The notes: generated by a model not told the origin, from the letters alone. 64,000 nt of DNA from Alphaproteobacteria bacterium (GCA_018336035.1 JAGXRD010000081.1:35917-99916); one strand, 5' to 3'. Positions 26,601 through 36,169 are shown, counted from the first letter of the stretch. Numbers and translations are program-made.

Positions 26601-29600
26601 CGCTGGATGACGACGCGGTCGCCGCCCTGAATGCAACGCAGATCAAGGCGCTGACGACCGCGCAGATCGGTGCGCTGACCACGACGCAGATCGCGGCCCT
26701 CAGCACCACGGCGGTGGCCGCGCTGTCGACCACGCAGGTGGCGGCGCTGAGCACCACGAACCTCAACGCCTTCAACACGGCGCAGGCGCAGGCGCTGACC
26801 AGCTCGCAGATCGGCGCGCTGACCGGCACGCAGATTGCGGGCCTGCAGCCGGGCGATCTCGGCGAACTCGGCACTGCACAGGTGCAGGCGCTGACCGCAA
26901 CGCAGGTCCAGTCGCTGTCGACCGCGCAGGTTCAGTCGCTGACCACGACGCAGATCGCCGGCCTGCGCACCACCGATATTGCCGAATTCGGCCCGTCGCA
27001 GATTGCGGCGCTGACCACCGCGCAGGTCGCGGCGCTCACTGAAAGCCAGATTGCCGGCCTGACGACCACGGCGATTGCCGGCTTCAGCCCGAGCCAGATT
27101 GCAGCGCTCAGCACCTCGGCCGTGAATGCCCTGTCGACCGCGCAGGTGCAGGCACTGACCGCCGCACAGGTGCAGGCGCTGACCGCGACGCAGATCGATG
27201 CTCTCCGTTCTGGCGATATCGCCGAACTGGGCACGACGCAGATCCGTGCCCTGACCGCGACGCAGATCGGCGCGCTGGACGAAACCCAGATCGCCGCCCT
27301 GAGCACCACCGCCATTGCGGCGCTCAGCACCAGCCAGATCGCGGCGCTCAGCACCACGGCGCTGAATGCGTTCAACACCGCGCAGGCGCAGGCGCTGTCG
27401 GCGACCCAGCTGCAGGCGCTGACCGGCACGCAGATCGATGGCCTGCGCGCCAGCGATCTCGCTGAACTCAACACCACGCAGATCCGCGCGCTGACCACCA
27501 CGCAGATCGGTACGCTGGACGAAACCCAGATTGCCGGCCTGAGCACGACGGCCATTGCGGCGCTGACCACCTCTCAGATCGCGGCGCTCAGCACCTCGGC
27601 GCTGAATGCGTTCAATACGTCGCAGGCGCAGGCGCTGACCGCCGATCAGGTCGCGGCGCTGACCAATACGCAGATCAACGGCCTGCGCGCTGGCGATCTC
27701 GCCGAGCTGGGTAGAAGCCAGATCGGTGCGCTGACGGCGATGCAGGTCGGCAATCTCGACACCGCCGACCTGGCGGCGCTGGGCACCACCCAGGTGGCCG
27801 CACTCAGCACCACGGCGCTGAATGCGCTGTCGACCACGCAGACCCAGTCGCTGGGCACCGGGCAGATTGCGGCGCTGACCACCACGCAGATCGCCGGCCT
27901 GCGCACCGGCGATATTGCTGAACTGGATACGGCGCAGGTCCAGGCACTGACGGCGGCCCAGGTGCAGGCCCTGACGGCCGAGCAGGTCCAGGCGCTGAGC
28001 GGCACGCAGCTTGCCAGCCTGCGCGCCGAGGATATCGCTGAATTCGGCACCAGCCAGGTCCGCGCACTCACCGCATCGCAGATCGGCGCGCTGACCGAGA
28101 CGCAGATTGCCGGCCTGGGCCCGGATGCGATTGCCGCGCTGACCACGACGCAGATTGCGGCGCTCAGCACCACGGCGCTGAATGCCTTCAATACCACGCA
28201 GACCCAGGCGCTGACGGCCGACCAGGTTGCGGCACTGACCACGAGCCAGATCACCGGCCTGCGCGCCAGCGACCTGACCGAACTTGGCACCGCGCAGATT
28301 GCCGGCCTGACCGCGACGCAGATCGGTGCGCTCAGCGCCACCGCACTGACCGGACTGACCAACACGCAGCTGCAGTCGCTCAGCACCACGGCGCTGAATG
28401 CCTTCAATACAACGCAGGCGCAGGCGCTGTCGGCCGGGCAGATCGCCGCGCTGACCACCACGCAGATCGCCGGCCTGCGCAACACCGATCTTGGCGAACT
28501 CACCACCGCGCAGATTCAGGCGCTGACCACCGCGCAGGCGCAGGCGCTGACCTCCGACCAGGTCGCCGCGCTGAGCACGAGCCAGATTGCCGGCCTGCGC
28601 GCCGAAGATATCGCCGAACTGGGCACCAGCCAGATCGCCGCCTTGACCGCGACGCAGATCGGCGCGCTGGATGAAACCCAGATCGCCGCGCTGTCCACGC
28701 AGCAGGTTGCCGCGCTCACCGGATCGCAACTGCGCGCACTCAGCACCACCGCGCTGAATGCCTTCAATACGTCGCAGGCGCAGGCGCTGGGTTCGGATCA
28801 GGTCGCCGCGCTGACCACGACGCAGATCGCCGGCCTGCGCGCCACCGATATCGCCGAACTGGGCACGGCGCAGCTCGCAGGCCTGACCACATCGCAGGTC
28901 GGCACGCTGTCTGAAACCCAGGTCGGCGCGCTGACGCCGTCCTCGGTTGCCGCCCTGACCGGCACGCAGCTCGCAGCGCTCACCACCACCGCGCTGAATG
29001 CGCTCGACAGCGATCAGGTACAGGCGCTCGCCGCCAGCCAGATCGCCGCCCTGACCACGACGCAGATCGGCGCGCTGCGCACGTCTGATATCGCCGAACT
29101 GACGGCCGACCAGGTTGCCGCGCTGACCACGGCGCAGTTGCAGGCGCTGGGCACCGTAAACCTGAACGCCTTCAACACCACGCAGGCGCAGGCACTGGGC
29201 ACGACTCAGCTGCAGGCACTGACCACCGGCCAGATTGCCGGCCTGCGCGAGACCGATATCGAAGAACTGACCGACGCGCAGATCGGCGCGTTCACCACCG
29301 CGCAGATCGGCACGCTGAACGAAACCCAGGTCGGCGCGCTCAGGACGTCGGCGCTGTCTGGCCTGGCGGGTACCCAGGTCGCGGCACTGACCACCACGGC
29401 GCTCAATGCCCTGACCGAAACCCAGGTGCAGGCACTGTCGGGCGAACAGATTGCAGCGCTGACCACCAGCCAGATCGCCGGCCTGCGCGCGACCGATATT
29501 GCCGAGCTGAGCGCCGACCAGATCGCCGCGCTGACCACGGCACAGGTGCAGGCGCTGGGCACGGCGAACCTGAATGCGCTGAACACCACGCAGGCGCAGG

Positions 29601-32600
29601 CGCTGGGCGGCACGCAGATCGCGGCGCTGACCACTGCGCAGGTGGCCAGCCTGCGCAGCACCGATATCGCCGAACTGACGCCCGATCAGGTTGCGGCGCT
29701 GACCACCACTCAGATTCGCGCCCTCAGCACGACCAGCCTCAATGCGCTGAATGCGTCGCAGGCGCAGGCACTGACCTCGGAACAGGTCGCGGCGCTGACC
29801 ACCCAGCAGATTGCCGGCCTGCAGGCCGCCGATCTCGCCGAATTCGGCAGCGCGCAGCTGCGCGCGCTCACCACCACGCAGATCGGCACGCTGAGCGACA
29901 GCCAGGTTGGCAGCCTGAGCACGGCGGCGCTCGGCGCACTGTCCGGCACGCAGATCGCGGCGCTCACCACGTCGGCGCTGAACGGCCTGAACACCGATCA
30001 GGTGCAGTCGCTCTCGGCCGAGCAGATCGGCGCGCTGACCACCACGCAGATCGCCGGCCTGCGCACCACCGATATTGCCGAACTGAGCGCCGATCAGGTC
30101 GCGGCGCTGACGGCCACGCAGCTGCAGGCACTGGGCACCGGTAACCTGAACGCGCTGTCGGCCACACAGGCCGGTGCGCTGACCACCAGCCAGATCGCGG
30201 CGCTGACCACGACGCAGATTGCCGGCCTGCGCACCACCGATATTGCCGAACTGAGCGCCGATCAGGTCGCGGCGCTGACCACGACGCAGATCCGCGCGCT
30301 CAGCACCACCAACCTGAACGCCTTCACCACCACGCAGGCGCAGGCGCTGACCACTGCGCAGATCGGCGCCCTGACCACGCAGCAGGTGTCCGGCCTGCGC
30401 GGCACCGATATCGCCGAACTGACCACCACGCAGCTACGCGCGCTGACCACCGCGCAGATCGGCGCGCTGTCCGAAGCGCAGGTCAGCGGCCTGAGCAACA
30501 CGGCTTTGTCGGCACTGGCCGGCACGCAGATCGCGGCGCTCACCACCTCGGCGCTGAACGGCCTGTCGACCGCGCAGGTGCAGACGCTCTCGGCCGAGCA
30601 GGTCGGCGCGCTGACCACCACGCAGATCGCCGGGCTGCGCACCACCGATATCGGCGAACTCGATACCGACCAGGTTTCAGTGCTGACCGCCACGCAGCTG
30701 CAGGCGCTCGGCATCAATAACCTCAATGCCTTCACCCAGACGCAGGTGCTGGCGCTGACGTCGTCGCAGATCGGCGCGCTGACGACCACGCAGATCGCCA
30801 ACCTGCGCACCACCGATATCGCCGAGCTGGGCACCACGCAGATCGCCGCGCTGACCACGGCGCAGGTGCAGGCGCTGGGTGTCACGAACCTGAATGCGCT
30901 CTCGACCGCGCAGACGCAGGCGCTCGGCACGACTCAGCTTCAGGCCCTGACCACCACGCAGGTCGCCGGGCTGCGCACCACCGAAATCGGCGAACTGACC
31001 GCCACGCAGATCGGCGCGCTGACCACCGCGCAGGTGCAGGCGCTCAGCACCACCAACCTGAACGCGCTGACCACGGCGCAAACCCAGGCGCTGGGCAGCG
31101 CGCAGATCGCGGCGCTGACCACGCAGCAGATCGCCGGCCTGCGCAGCACCGATATCGAAGAACTGACCACGGCGCAGGTCCAGGCGCTGACCACGTCGCA
31201 GATCGCCACGCTGAACGCGACCCAGGTCGGCGGACTGAGCACGCAGGATATCGCGGCGCTGTCGACCGCGCAGGTGGCCGCGTTCAGCACCGCGGCGCTG
31301 AATGCCCTGACCACCAGCCAGACCCAGGCGCTGAGCACCAGCCAGATTGCCGCGCTGACCACCAGCCAGATCGCCGGGCTGCGCAGCACCGAGATCGGCG
31401 AACTGACCGCCACGCAGATCGGCGCGCTGACCTCGGCGCAGGTGCAGGCGCTCAGCACCGCCAACCTGCAGACCCTGAGCACGACGCAGACCCAGGCGCT
31501 CGGCACCACGCAGGTGCAGGCGCTGACCACCACGCAGGTCGCCAGCCTGCGCACCACCGATATCGCCGAGCTGGCCACCAGCCAGATCGCGGCGCTCACC
31601 TCGGCGCAGGTTCAGGCGCTCGGCAGCACCAATCTGAATGCCTTCACCACGACGCAGACCCAGGCGCTCGGCACAACGCAGATCCAGGCGCTGACCACCA
31701 CGCAGATTGCCGGGCTGCGCACCACCGATATCGACGAACTGACCACGACCCAGCTGGGCGCGCTGACCGCCACGCAGATCGGCACGCTGAATGCCACCCA
31801 GGTCGGCGCGCTGACGCCGACGGATATTGCGGCGCTGGCCACCACGCAGATCGCCGCCCTGACCAGCACGGCGCTGAATGCCCTGAACGGCAACCAGGTC
31901 GCGGCGCTGAGCACGGCGCAGGTGCAGGCGCTGACCACCACGCAGATCGCCGGGCTGCGGACGACCGAGATCGGCGAATTCAGCACCACGCAGATCGCGG
32001 CGCTGACCACCGCACAGGTCCAGGCGCTCAGCAGCACCAACCTGAACAGCTTCTCGACCGCGCAGGTGCAGGCGCTCGGCACGTCGCAGATCCAGGCCCT
32101 GACCACCACGCAGGTCGCCGGCCTGCGCACCACCGAGATCGGCGAACTCACCGCCACCCAGGTCGGCGCGCTGACCGCCACGCAGATTGCCGCGCTCAAT
32201 ACCGCCAATGTGCAGGCGCTGAACACGTCGCAGGTGCAGGCGCTGAACACGGCGCAGGTGCAGGCCCTGACCACCACGCAGATTGCCGGGCTGCGCACCA
32301 CCGATATCGCCGAACTGGGCACCGCGCAGATCCGCGCGCTCACCGCCACCCAGTTGCAGGCCTTCAGCACCACCAACCTGAATGCGCTTTCCACCACGCA
32401 GGTGCAGGCGCTCAGCTCGGACCAGGTGGCGGCGCTGACCACCGCGCAGATCGCCGCCTTGCGGACGAGCGACATCGCCGAACTGGGCACCACGCAGATC
32501 GCAGCTCTCACCACGGCGCAGATCGGTGCGCTGGGCACCGCGCAGATCGCGGCGCTGAATACCGCGCAGGTGGCAGCCCTTGAAAATGTCGACCTGAACA

Positions 32601-33556
32601 CCTTCAGCACGACGCAGACCCGCGCGCTGACCACGTCGCAGATCCAGGCCCTGACCACCACGCAGATCGCCGGCCTGCGCAGCACCGATATCGGTGAATT
32701 CACCTCGACGCAGATCGCCGCGCTGACCACGGCGCAGATCCAGGCGCTCGGCACCAATTTCAATGCGCTGTCGACCACCCAGGTCGCAGCCCTCAGCACG
32801 ACGCAGATGGCGGCGCTGACGGCCACGCAGCTGGCCGGCCTTGGCACCAGCGACATCGCTGAACTCGGCACGAACCAGGTGAGGGGCCTGACCACGACGC
32901 AGATCGCGTCCTTCAGCACCACCAACCTGAATGCACTCTCCACCACGCAGGTGCAGGCGCTGCTGTCCACGCAGGTCGCCGCGCTGACCACGACGCAGAT
33001 CGCTGGCCTGCGCACCACCGATATCGGTGAATTCGGTACCGCACAGGTGCAGGCGCTGACCACGGCGCAGATCGGCGCGCTGGGCACCACCAACTTCAAT
33101 GCGCTGAACACCACGCAGGTGCAGGCGCTGGCCTCGTCGCAGATTGCCGCGCTGACCACGACGCAGATCGCCGGCCTGCGCACCACCGATATCGGCGAAT
33201 TCGATGACGACCAGGTGCCGGCCTTCACGGCCGCGCAGCTGCAGGCGCTGAGCACCACCAACCTGAACGCCTTCGACCGTGATCAGATGCGCGCGCTGAC
33301 TTCGTCGCAGGTTCAGTCGCTGACCACGACGCAGATCGGTGGCCTGGGCGGCACCGAAATCGACGAGCTGTATCGCACCCAGCTTCAGGCCTTCACCACG
33401 AGCCAGATCGCGGCCATCTCGACGACGGCGATCTGGGGTCTGAGCAGCCGCGACATCCGCGCGCTCAGCACGCAGCAGGCCAATGCCTTCACCCAGGCGC
33501 AGGTCAACAGCTTCAGCTGGTGGCAGTATAACGCCTGGCTGCAGGCGCTCGACTGA
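23615..33556 (+). CDS. giant octapeptide-repeat protein, 3313 residues
   Basis: The function is unknown. Nearly the whole protein is about 410 tandem octads with consensus L-[TS]-[TSA]-[TAD]-[QDN]-[IVL]-[AQNR]-[AGES]; typical units are LTTTQIAG, LRTTDIAE, LSTTNLNA. S/T-x-x-[QD] followed by a hydrophobic fits a helix N-cap box, so a solenoid of short helices is one model; a beta-solenoid like other octad proteins is another. No signal peptide, membrane helix or cysteine was found. Lysines occur only up to about residue 1010, and tryptophans only in the last 50 residues (tail SFSWWQYNAWLQALD). Start is uncertain: GTG at 23615 lacks a Shine-Dalgarno, and GTG at 23636 is an alternative. It interrupts the cckA-recA order and has a sigma-54-like element upstream. 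A surface, filament or scaffold role is inferred only. Confidence 0.85.
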   Translation: MGRGRYGVVSGVGSYSAAQIAGLTASAIDELTTSDIQSLKTSQIAALSQDAIQSLNTTQIDALKSAQIKALTPTQLGYFTTSQLVFDASQLSVLSGSQLKALGTTINYLDAAQMGALKASQIKELTSTQIAGLRSSDIAELTVTQIKALSSTQVAAFETTDLNAFSTAQFQALAGTQIAGLSTTQVRALSTSLVAALNTTQTRGLSVSQVAQLSEAQVTELSGASIAALSGNQLKAFSTSNLNALDATQIRALSAGQIAALSESQIKGLRTTDIAELGEAQLKAMSPAQLQSLTTTNLNALNTTQIRFLAPKQISALSATQIAGLQAADVAEMTAAQIKALTPAQLKNLSTTSLNALSTAQVQAIGPAQIRSLTTTQVAALNVSDIGELTASQVKALSSTQLRALTTTNLNAFSAVQAQALTGSQIAALTDTQIASLNVSDIADLTTAQIKGLTAGQVAAFETTDLNALSPAQLQALNASQIRALTGTQIQSLTTTAIATLTAAQAKGLTPDQLDEFNQTQIRALSASAISGLTATQIRSLSTTNLNALDATQTGALTAVQTKALTSTQIANLRTTDIAELTATQLKAFAGTQLQALTTTNLNALNTTQMQVFAASQLGALTTSQIASLRSDDIAEIGASRIKSLTKTQLRSLTTTNVNALSGEQMRALSGNQFGALTATQVAGLGTTDIAELSSTQIKSFTSTQLQALSTTNLNALDPQQMQALQVRQIRILTSTQLASLTTSDIGELSTSQIKGLTATQISGLTSTNLNALSTAQIQSLTIPQIKALSIAQVKNLRTSDMGEFTVSQIRALTTTQVAALEIADINALSAGQLQSLTAQQVKVLSLTQLGGFNSTQVNSLTTAQLRAMTTAQRNALGTAAFAELTAEQVKALTTAQVAALNETQVGSLTTTALSAFSSTQLGALNTSALNALTQEQVQALGTSQLAGLTTTQIAGLRTTDLGELTTTQIAGLTAAQVGALTTTQIAALSPTQIGALDDDAVAALNATQIKALTTAQIGALTTTQIAALSTTAVAALSTTQVAALSTTNLNAFNTAQAQALTSSQIGALTGTQIAGLQPGDLGELGTAQVQALTATQVQSLSTAQVQSLTTTQIAGLRTTDIAEFGPSQIAALTTAQVAALTESQIAGLTTTAIAGFSPSQIAALSTSAVNALSTAQVQALTAAQVQALTATQIDALRSGDIAELGTTQIRALTATQIGALDETQIAALSTTAIAALSTSQIAALSTTALNAFNTAQAQALSATQLQALTGTQIDGLRASDLAELNTTQIRALTTTQIGTLDETQIAGLSTTAIAALTTSQIAALSTSALNAFNTSQAQALTADQVAALTNTQINGLRAGDLAELGRSQIGALTAMQVGNLDTADLAALGTTQVAALSTTALNALSTTQTQSLGTGQIAALTTTQIAGLRTGDIAELDTAQVQALTAAQVQALTAEQVQALSGTQLASLRAEDIAEFGTSQVRALTASQIGALTETQIAGLGPDAIAALTTTQIAALSTTALNAFNTTQTQALTADQVAALTTSQITGLRASDLTELGTAQIAGLTATQIGALSATALTGLTNTQLQSLSTTALNAFNTTQAQALSAGQIAALTTTQIAGLRNTDLGELTTAQIQALTTAQAQALTSDQVAALSTSQIAGLRAEDIAELGTSQIAALTATQIGALDETQIAALSTQQVAALTGSQLRALSTTALNAFNTSQAQALGSDQVAALTTTQIAGLRATDIAELGTAQLAGLTTSQVGTLSETQVGALTPSSVAALTGTQLAALTTTALNALDSDQVQALAASQIAALTTTQIGALRTSDIAELTADQVAALTTAQLQALGTVNLNAFNTTQAQALGTTQLQALTTGQIAGLRETDIEELTDAQIGAFTTAQIGTLNETQVGALRTSALSGLAGTQVAALTTTALNALTETQVQALSGEQIAALTTSQIAGLRATDIAELSADQIAALTTAQVQALGTANLNALNTTQAQALGGTQIAALTTAQVASLRSTDIAELTPDQVAALTTTQIRALSTTSLNALNASQAQALTSEQVAALTTQQIAGLQAADLAEFGSAQLRALTTTQIGTLSDSQVGSLSTAALGALSGTQIAALTTSALNGLNTDQVQSLSAEQIGALTTTQIAGLRTTDIAELSADQVAALTATQLQALGTGNLNALSATQAGALTTSQIAALTTTQIAGLRTTDIAELSADQVAALTTTQIRALSTTNLNAFTTTQAQALTTAQIGALTTQQVSGLRGTDIAELTTTQLRALTTAQIGALSEAQVSGLSNTALSALAGTQIAALTTSALNGLSTAQVQTLSAEQVGALTTTQIAGLRTTDIGELDTDQVSVLTATQLQALGINNLNAFTQTQVLALTSSQIGALTTTQIANLRTTDIAELGTTQIAALTTAQVQALGVTNLNALSTAQTQALGTTQLQALTTTQVAGLRTTEIGELTATQIGALTTAQVQALSTTNLNALTTAQTQALGSAQIAALTTQQIAGLRSTDIEELTTAQVQALTTSQIATLNATQVGGLSTQDIAALSTAQVAAFSTAALNALTTSQTQALSTSQIAALTTSQIAGLRSTEIGELTATQIGALTSAQVQALSTANLQTLSTTQTQALGTTQVQALTTTQVASLRTTDIAELATSQIAALTSAQVQALGSTNLNAFTTTQTQALGTTQIQALTTTQIAGLRTTDIDELTTTQLGALTATQIGTLNATQVGALTPTDIAALATTQIAALTSTALNALNGNQVAALSTAQVQALTTTQIAGLRTTEIGEFSTTQIAALTTAQVQALSSTNLNSFSTAQVQALGTSQIQALTTTQVAGLRTTEIGELTATQVGALTATQIAALNTANVQALNTSQVQALNTAQVQALTTTQIAGLRTTDIAELGTAQIRALTATQLQAFSTTNLNALSTTQVQALSSDQVAALTTAQIAALRTSDIAELGTTQIAALTTAQIGALGTAQIAALNTAQVAALENVDLNTFSTTQTRALTTSQIQALTTTQIAGLRSTDIGEFTSTQIAALTTAQIQALGTNFNALSTTQVAALSTTQMAALTATQLAGLGTSDIAELGTNQVRGLTTTQIASFSTTNLNALSTTQVQALLSTQVAALTTTQIAGLRTTDIGEFGTAQVQALTTAQIGALGTTNFNALNTTQVQALASSQIAALTTTQIAGLRTTDIGEFDDDQVPAFTAAQLQALSTTNLNAFDRDQMRALTSSQVQSLTTTQIGGLGGTEIDELYRTQLQAFTTSQIAAISTTAIWGLSSRDIRALSTQQANAFTQAQVNSFSWWQYNAWLQALD
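23660..33500 (+). repeat. 24-bp coding repeats in 168-bp and 240-bp higher-order modules
   Basis: The basic unit is 24 bp (8 codons). The Asp codon of the GLRTTDIAEL-type octad falls at 24431, 24599, 24767, 24935, then 25343, 25511, 25679, 25847, 26015: exact steps of 168 bp (7 octads), with one gap of 408 (17 octads). In the middle, the same codon falls at 27215, 27455, 27695: steps of 240 bp (10 octads). The 168-bp spacing returns later (for example 30053 to 30221). Sequence similarity between modules is higher toward the 3' end, suggesting recent amplification or gene conversion. Confidence 0.9.
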
Positions 33557-33901
33557 GCCATCACGGCCGGTCCGACTCGGGTCCTGCGTATCACCTGAAG
33601 TTACATTTGGCGGCCATTTCTGCTGCCGATAGGCGAAATCGTTAGTCGAATCCCTGCATTTATGGCCTGTAGACCGGCCCGGCACCGCGGTGGCAGAGGG
33701 GCCGGGCGGGAATCGCCGGCAGCGTGAACAGATCAGAACACCGCGCTGTTCTAAAGAGAACGCCTGCGGAATATTCCATAAATATCAGGCACATACAGGG
33801 CGGCATATTTTTCGCTGGACAACAGCAACGATATGAGAACATATGGGGTCAGAACGGCGTATAATTGCAATTCACCGGCCCCCATGAAAGGATGCCCGCA
33901 A
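33557..33901 (+). promoter_or_regulatory. recA upstream region with clustered GAAC/GTTC half-sites
   Basis: This 345-base gap has no convincing gene. Half-sites GAAC 33726, GAAC 33736, GTTC 33748 and GAAC 33758 lie within 36 bases; the last two form the perfect palindrome GTTCTAAAGAGAAC. Alphaproteobacterial LexA boxes are direct repeats GTTC-N7-GTTC; here the spacing is N6, so a LexA site is possible but atypical. TATAAT at 33860-33865 is a good -10 for recA, without a clear -35. A weak hairpin (gcccggc / gccgggc, 33677-33707) could end the giant gene transcript. Confidence 0.45.
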
Positions 33902-34975
<1,074 letters not shown>

Positions 34976-35037
34976 AAGTTTCGCCCTGCTCAAACGCCGG
35001 TAAACCACGGCGCCTGAGTTCATTCTCCTCCATGGGC

Positions 35038-35080
35038 AAAGCCCCGGCAGCGGACCTCGCTGCCGGGGTTTCTTTTTTGG
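35038..35080 (+). repeat. 43-bp direct repeat, copy A (recA terminator)
   Basis: Copy A matches copy B at 35815-35857 in 41 of 43 positions, including the whole hairpin and T-run. The two copies bracket the orphan gene at 35171-35791. Confidence 0.85.
35042..35078 (+). terminator. recA rho-independent terminator
   Basis: Perfect 10-bp stem ccccggcagc / gctgccgggg with a 7-base loop and tttctttttt after it, 67 bases past the recA stop. Confidence 0.92.
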
Positions 35081-35170
35081 CGGACATATGTCGCTTTTCA
35101 CCGCCATTAACCGAGGCAATGCAAGAGAATGGTACTCTATAAAAACTGACTCTTCCCACGGGTGATTGGC

Positions 35171-35791
35171 ATGGATGCATTAGTAGAGGTCGTTAAAGTC
35201 GTATCCACAGTCATTGGCGTACTGGTTCCGTTGTTTTTCGGCTGGCGATTCCAGATGGTGAGTAAGCGCCGTTTCGAGATCGCCGAACAAGCTTTGGTGG
35301 ATTTTTCCAAAGCACATTTCGTGATCCGTGGAGCACGCAGTCCGGGCGGGTTTGGTGGTGAAGGAAGTAGTCGAATACGAGAAGCGAATGAGCCCGAGGA
35401 AATCGCCAGGCAAAAAGACGTCGCTTATATCCCGGTCGAGCGGTTGATGAAGAACGTCGAGGTATTTGCCCCGTTGGAAAAGGACCGGCTTTTAGTGCTG
35501 TATCATTTTGGTTCGGAGGCGGCGAAGCCGTTCGATGAACTGAAGTCAATATATGATCAGATATTTGTCGCTTCTGGCATGATGATGCGATCTGTCGCTC
35601 TTGGCACGATCAACCACCAGATGACTTTTATGAAGTATGACGCGCAACTCTGGTCATCAGGAGAGAATGACAAAACCCAGCAACGTATGGACACGGCTTT
35701 GGCGGACTTGGAGCGACATTTGCAACCGGTGCTCGATCCTCATTCTCAATATCGGCTCGCGCTAAACTGGTTGAAGCGTTTGCGTGGTTAG
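35171..35791 (+). CDS. hypothetical protein with one N-terminal membrane helix
   Basis: A 206-residue protein I do not recognise. An N-terminal hydrophobic segment (about 4-25, VEVVKVVSTVIGVLVPLFFGW) is followed by a soluble region with mixed helices (about 30-200), so it is probably anchored in the inner membrane with a cytoplasmic body. Base composition is visibly more AT-rich than neighbours. It is bracketed by two near-identical copies of the recA terminator, suggesting acquisition as a small cassette. Start ATG at 35171; a GTG 3 codons upstream is possible. Its function is unknown. Confidence 0.75.
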   Translation: MDALVEVVKVVSTVIGVLVPLFFGWRFQMVSKRRFEIAEQALVDFSKAHFVIRGARSPGGFGGEGSSRIREANEPEEIARQKDVAYIPVERLMKNVEVFAPLEKDRLLVLYHFGSEAAKPFDELKSIYDQIFVASGMMMRSVALGTINHQMTFMKYDAQLWSSGENDKTQQRMDTALADLERHLQPVLDPHSQYRLALNWLKRLRG

Positions 35792-35814
35792 TTGGCGATC
35801 CGTAAACATGCAAA

Positions 35815-35857
35815 AAAGCCCCCGCAGCGGACCTCGCTGCCGGGGTTACTTTTTTGG
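35815..35857 (+). repeat. 43-bp direct repeat, copy B, with terminator
   Basis: Second copy of the recA terminator sequence. The hairpin is gcagc / gctgc extended (first pair disrupted by G to C) and the T-run is intact (acttttttgg). It follows the orphan gene by 24 bases and would terminate it. Confidence 0.85.
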
Positions 35858-35936
35858 GGCTGGCGGCAGGAAGGGCCAGTTGCCTTCCGGCCGCGCCGCG
35901 TTATCTGGCGTGGGAGAAGTTCTCTCCTCCATGGAC

Positions 35937-35970
35937 CCCGGTATCGCCCCGCGCGATACCGGGTTTTTTT
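35937..35970 (+). terminator. third terminator hairpin before the repeat arrays
   Basis: Perfect 11-bp stem cccggtatcgc / gcgataccggg, 5-base loop, then seven T. It is preceded by tctcctccatgg, also present before copy A of the recA terminator (35029-35040 region). No gene ends here, so it may be a remnant or end a small transcript. Confidence 0.7.
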
Positions 35971-36051
35971 GTCCCTTGAAATGGCAAGTTCGGACCCTAA
36001 ATGTTCTTGTTGGTCTGGTGGACGACGCCAACAGGTCCGGGGTTACGGCTG

Positions 36052-36156
36052 GACCTGACTTAGCTCCAAAGAGGCCTGAGTCAGCACCGGATAGACCTGG
36101 CTCAGCACCAATTGGACCTGAGTCAGCTCCAAATAGACCTGACCCGCACTGGAATA
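36052..36156. repeat. five tandem 21-bp repeats
   Basis: Units begin at 36052, 36073, 36094, 36115 and 36136; consensus GACCTGAGTCAGCTCCAAATA, with the last unit most diverged. The unit equals two helical turns. No convincing coding frame covers it. Nothing else was seen between 35971 and 36051. Confidence 0.85.
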
Positions 36157-36169
36157 GCCCCGTGAAGGG

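Noticed and set aside
23660..33500. Ice-nucleation or RTX protein
   Set aside because: Octads lack the AGYGSTLT signature and the GGxGxDxUx nonapeptide. A structural analogy is possible but no homology is visible.
24788..33685. Long minus-strand open frames opposite the giant gene (about 1313 and 1002 codons, plus several of 150-550)
   Set aside because: The 24-bp coding unit contains no stop in several antisense frames, so repeating it keeps them open. Their translations are monotonous Arg/Gly/Gln/Leu or Ala/Val/Cys/Ser repeats with no independent features.
33833..33901. Longer RecA start at 33833
   Set aside because: It lies upstream of the TATAAT at 33860 and adds residues absent from RecA proteins.
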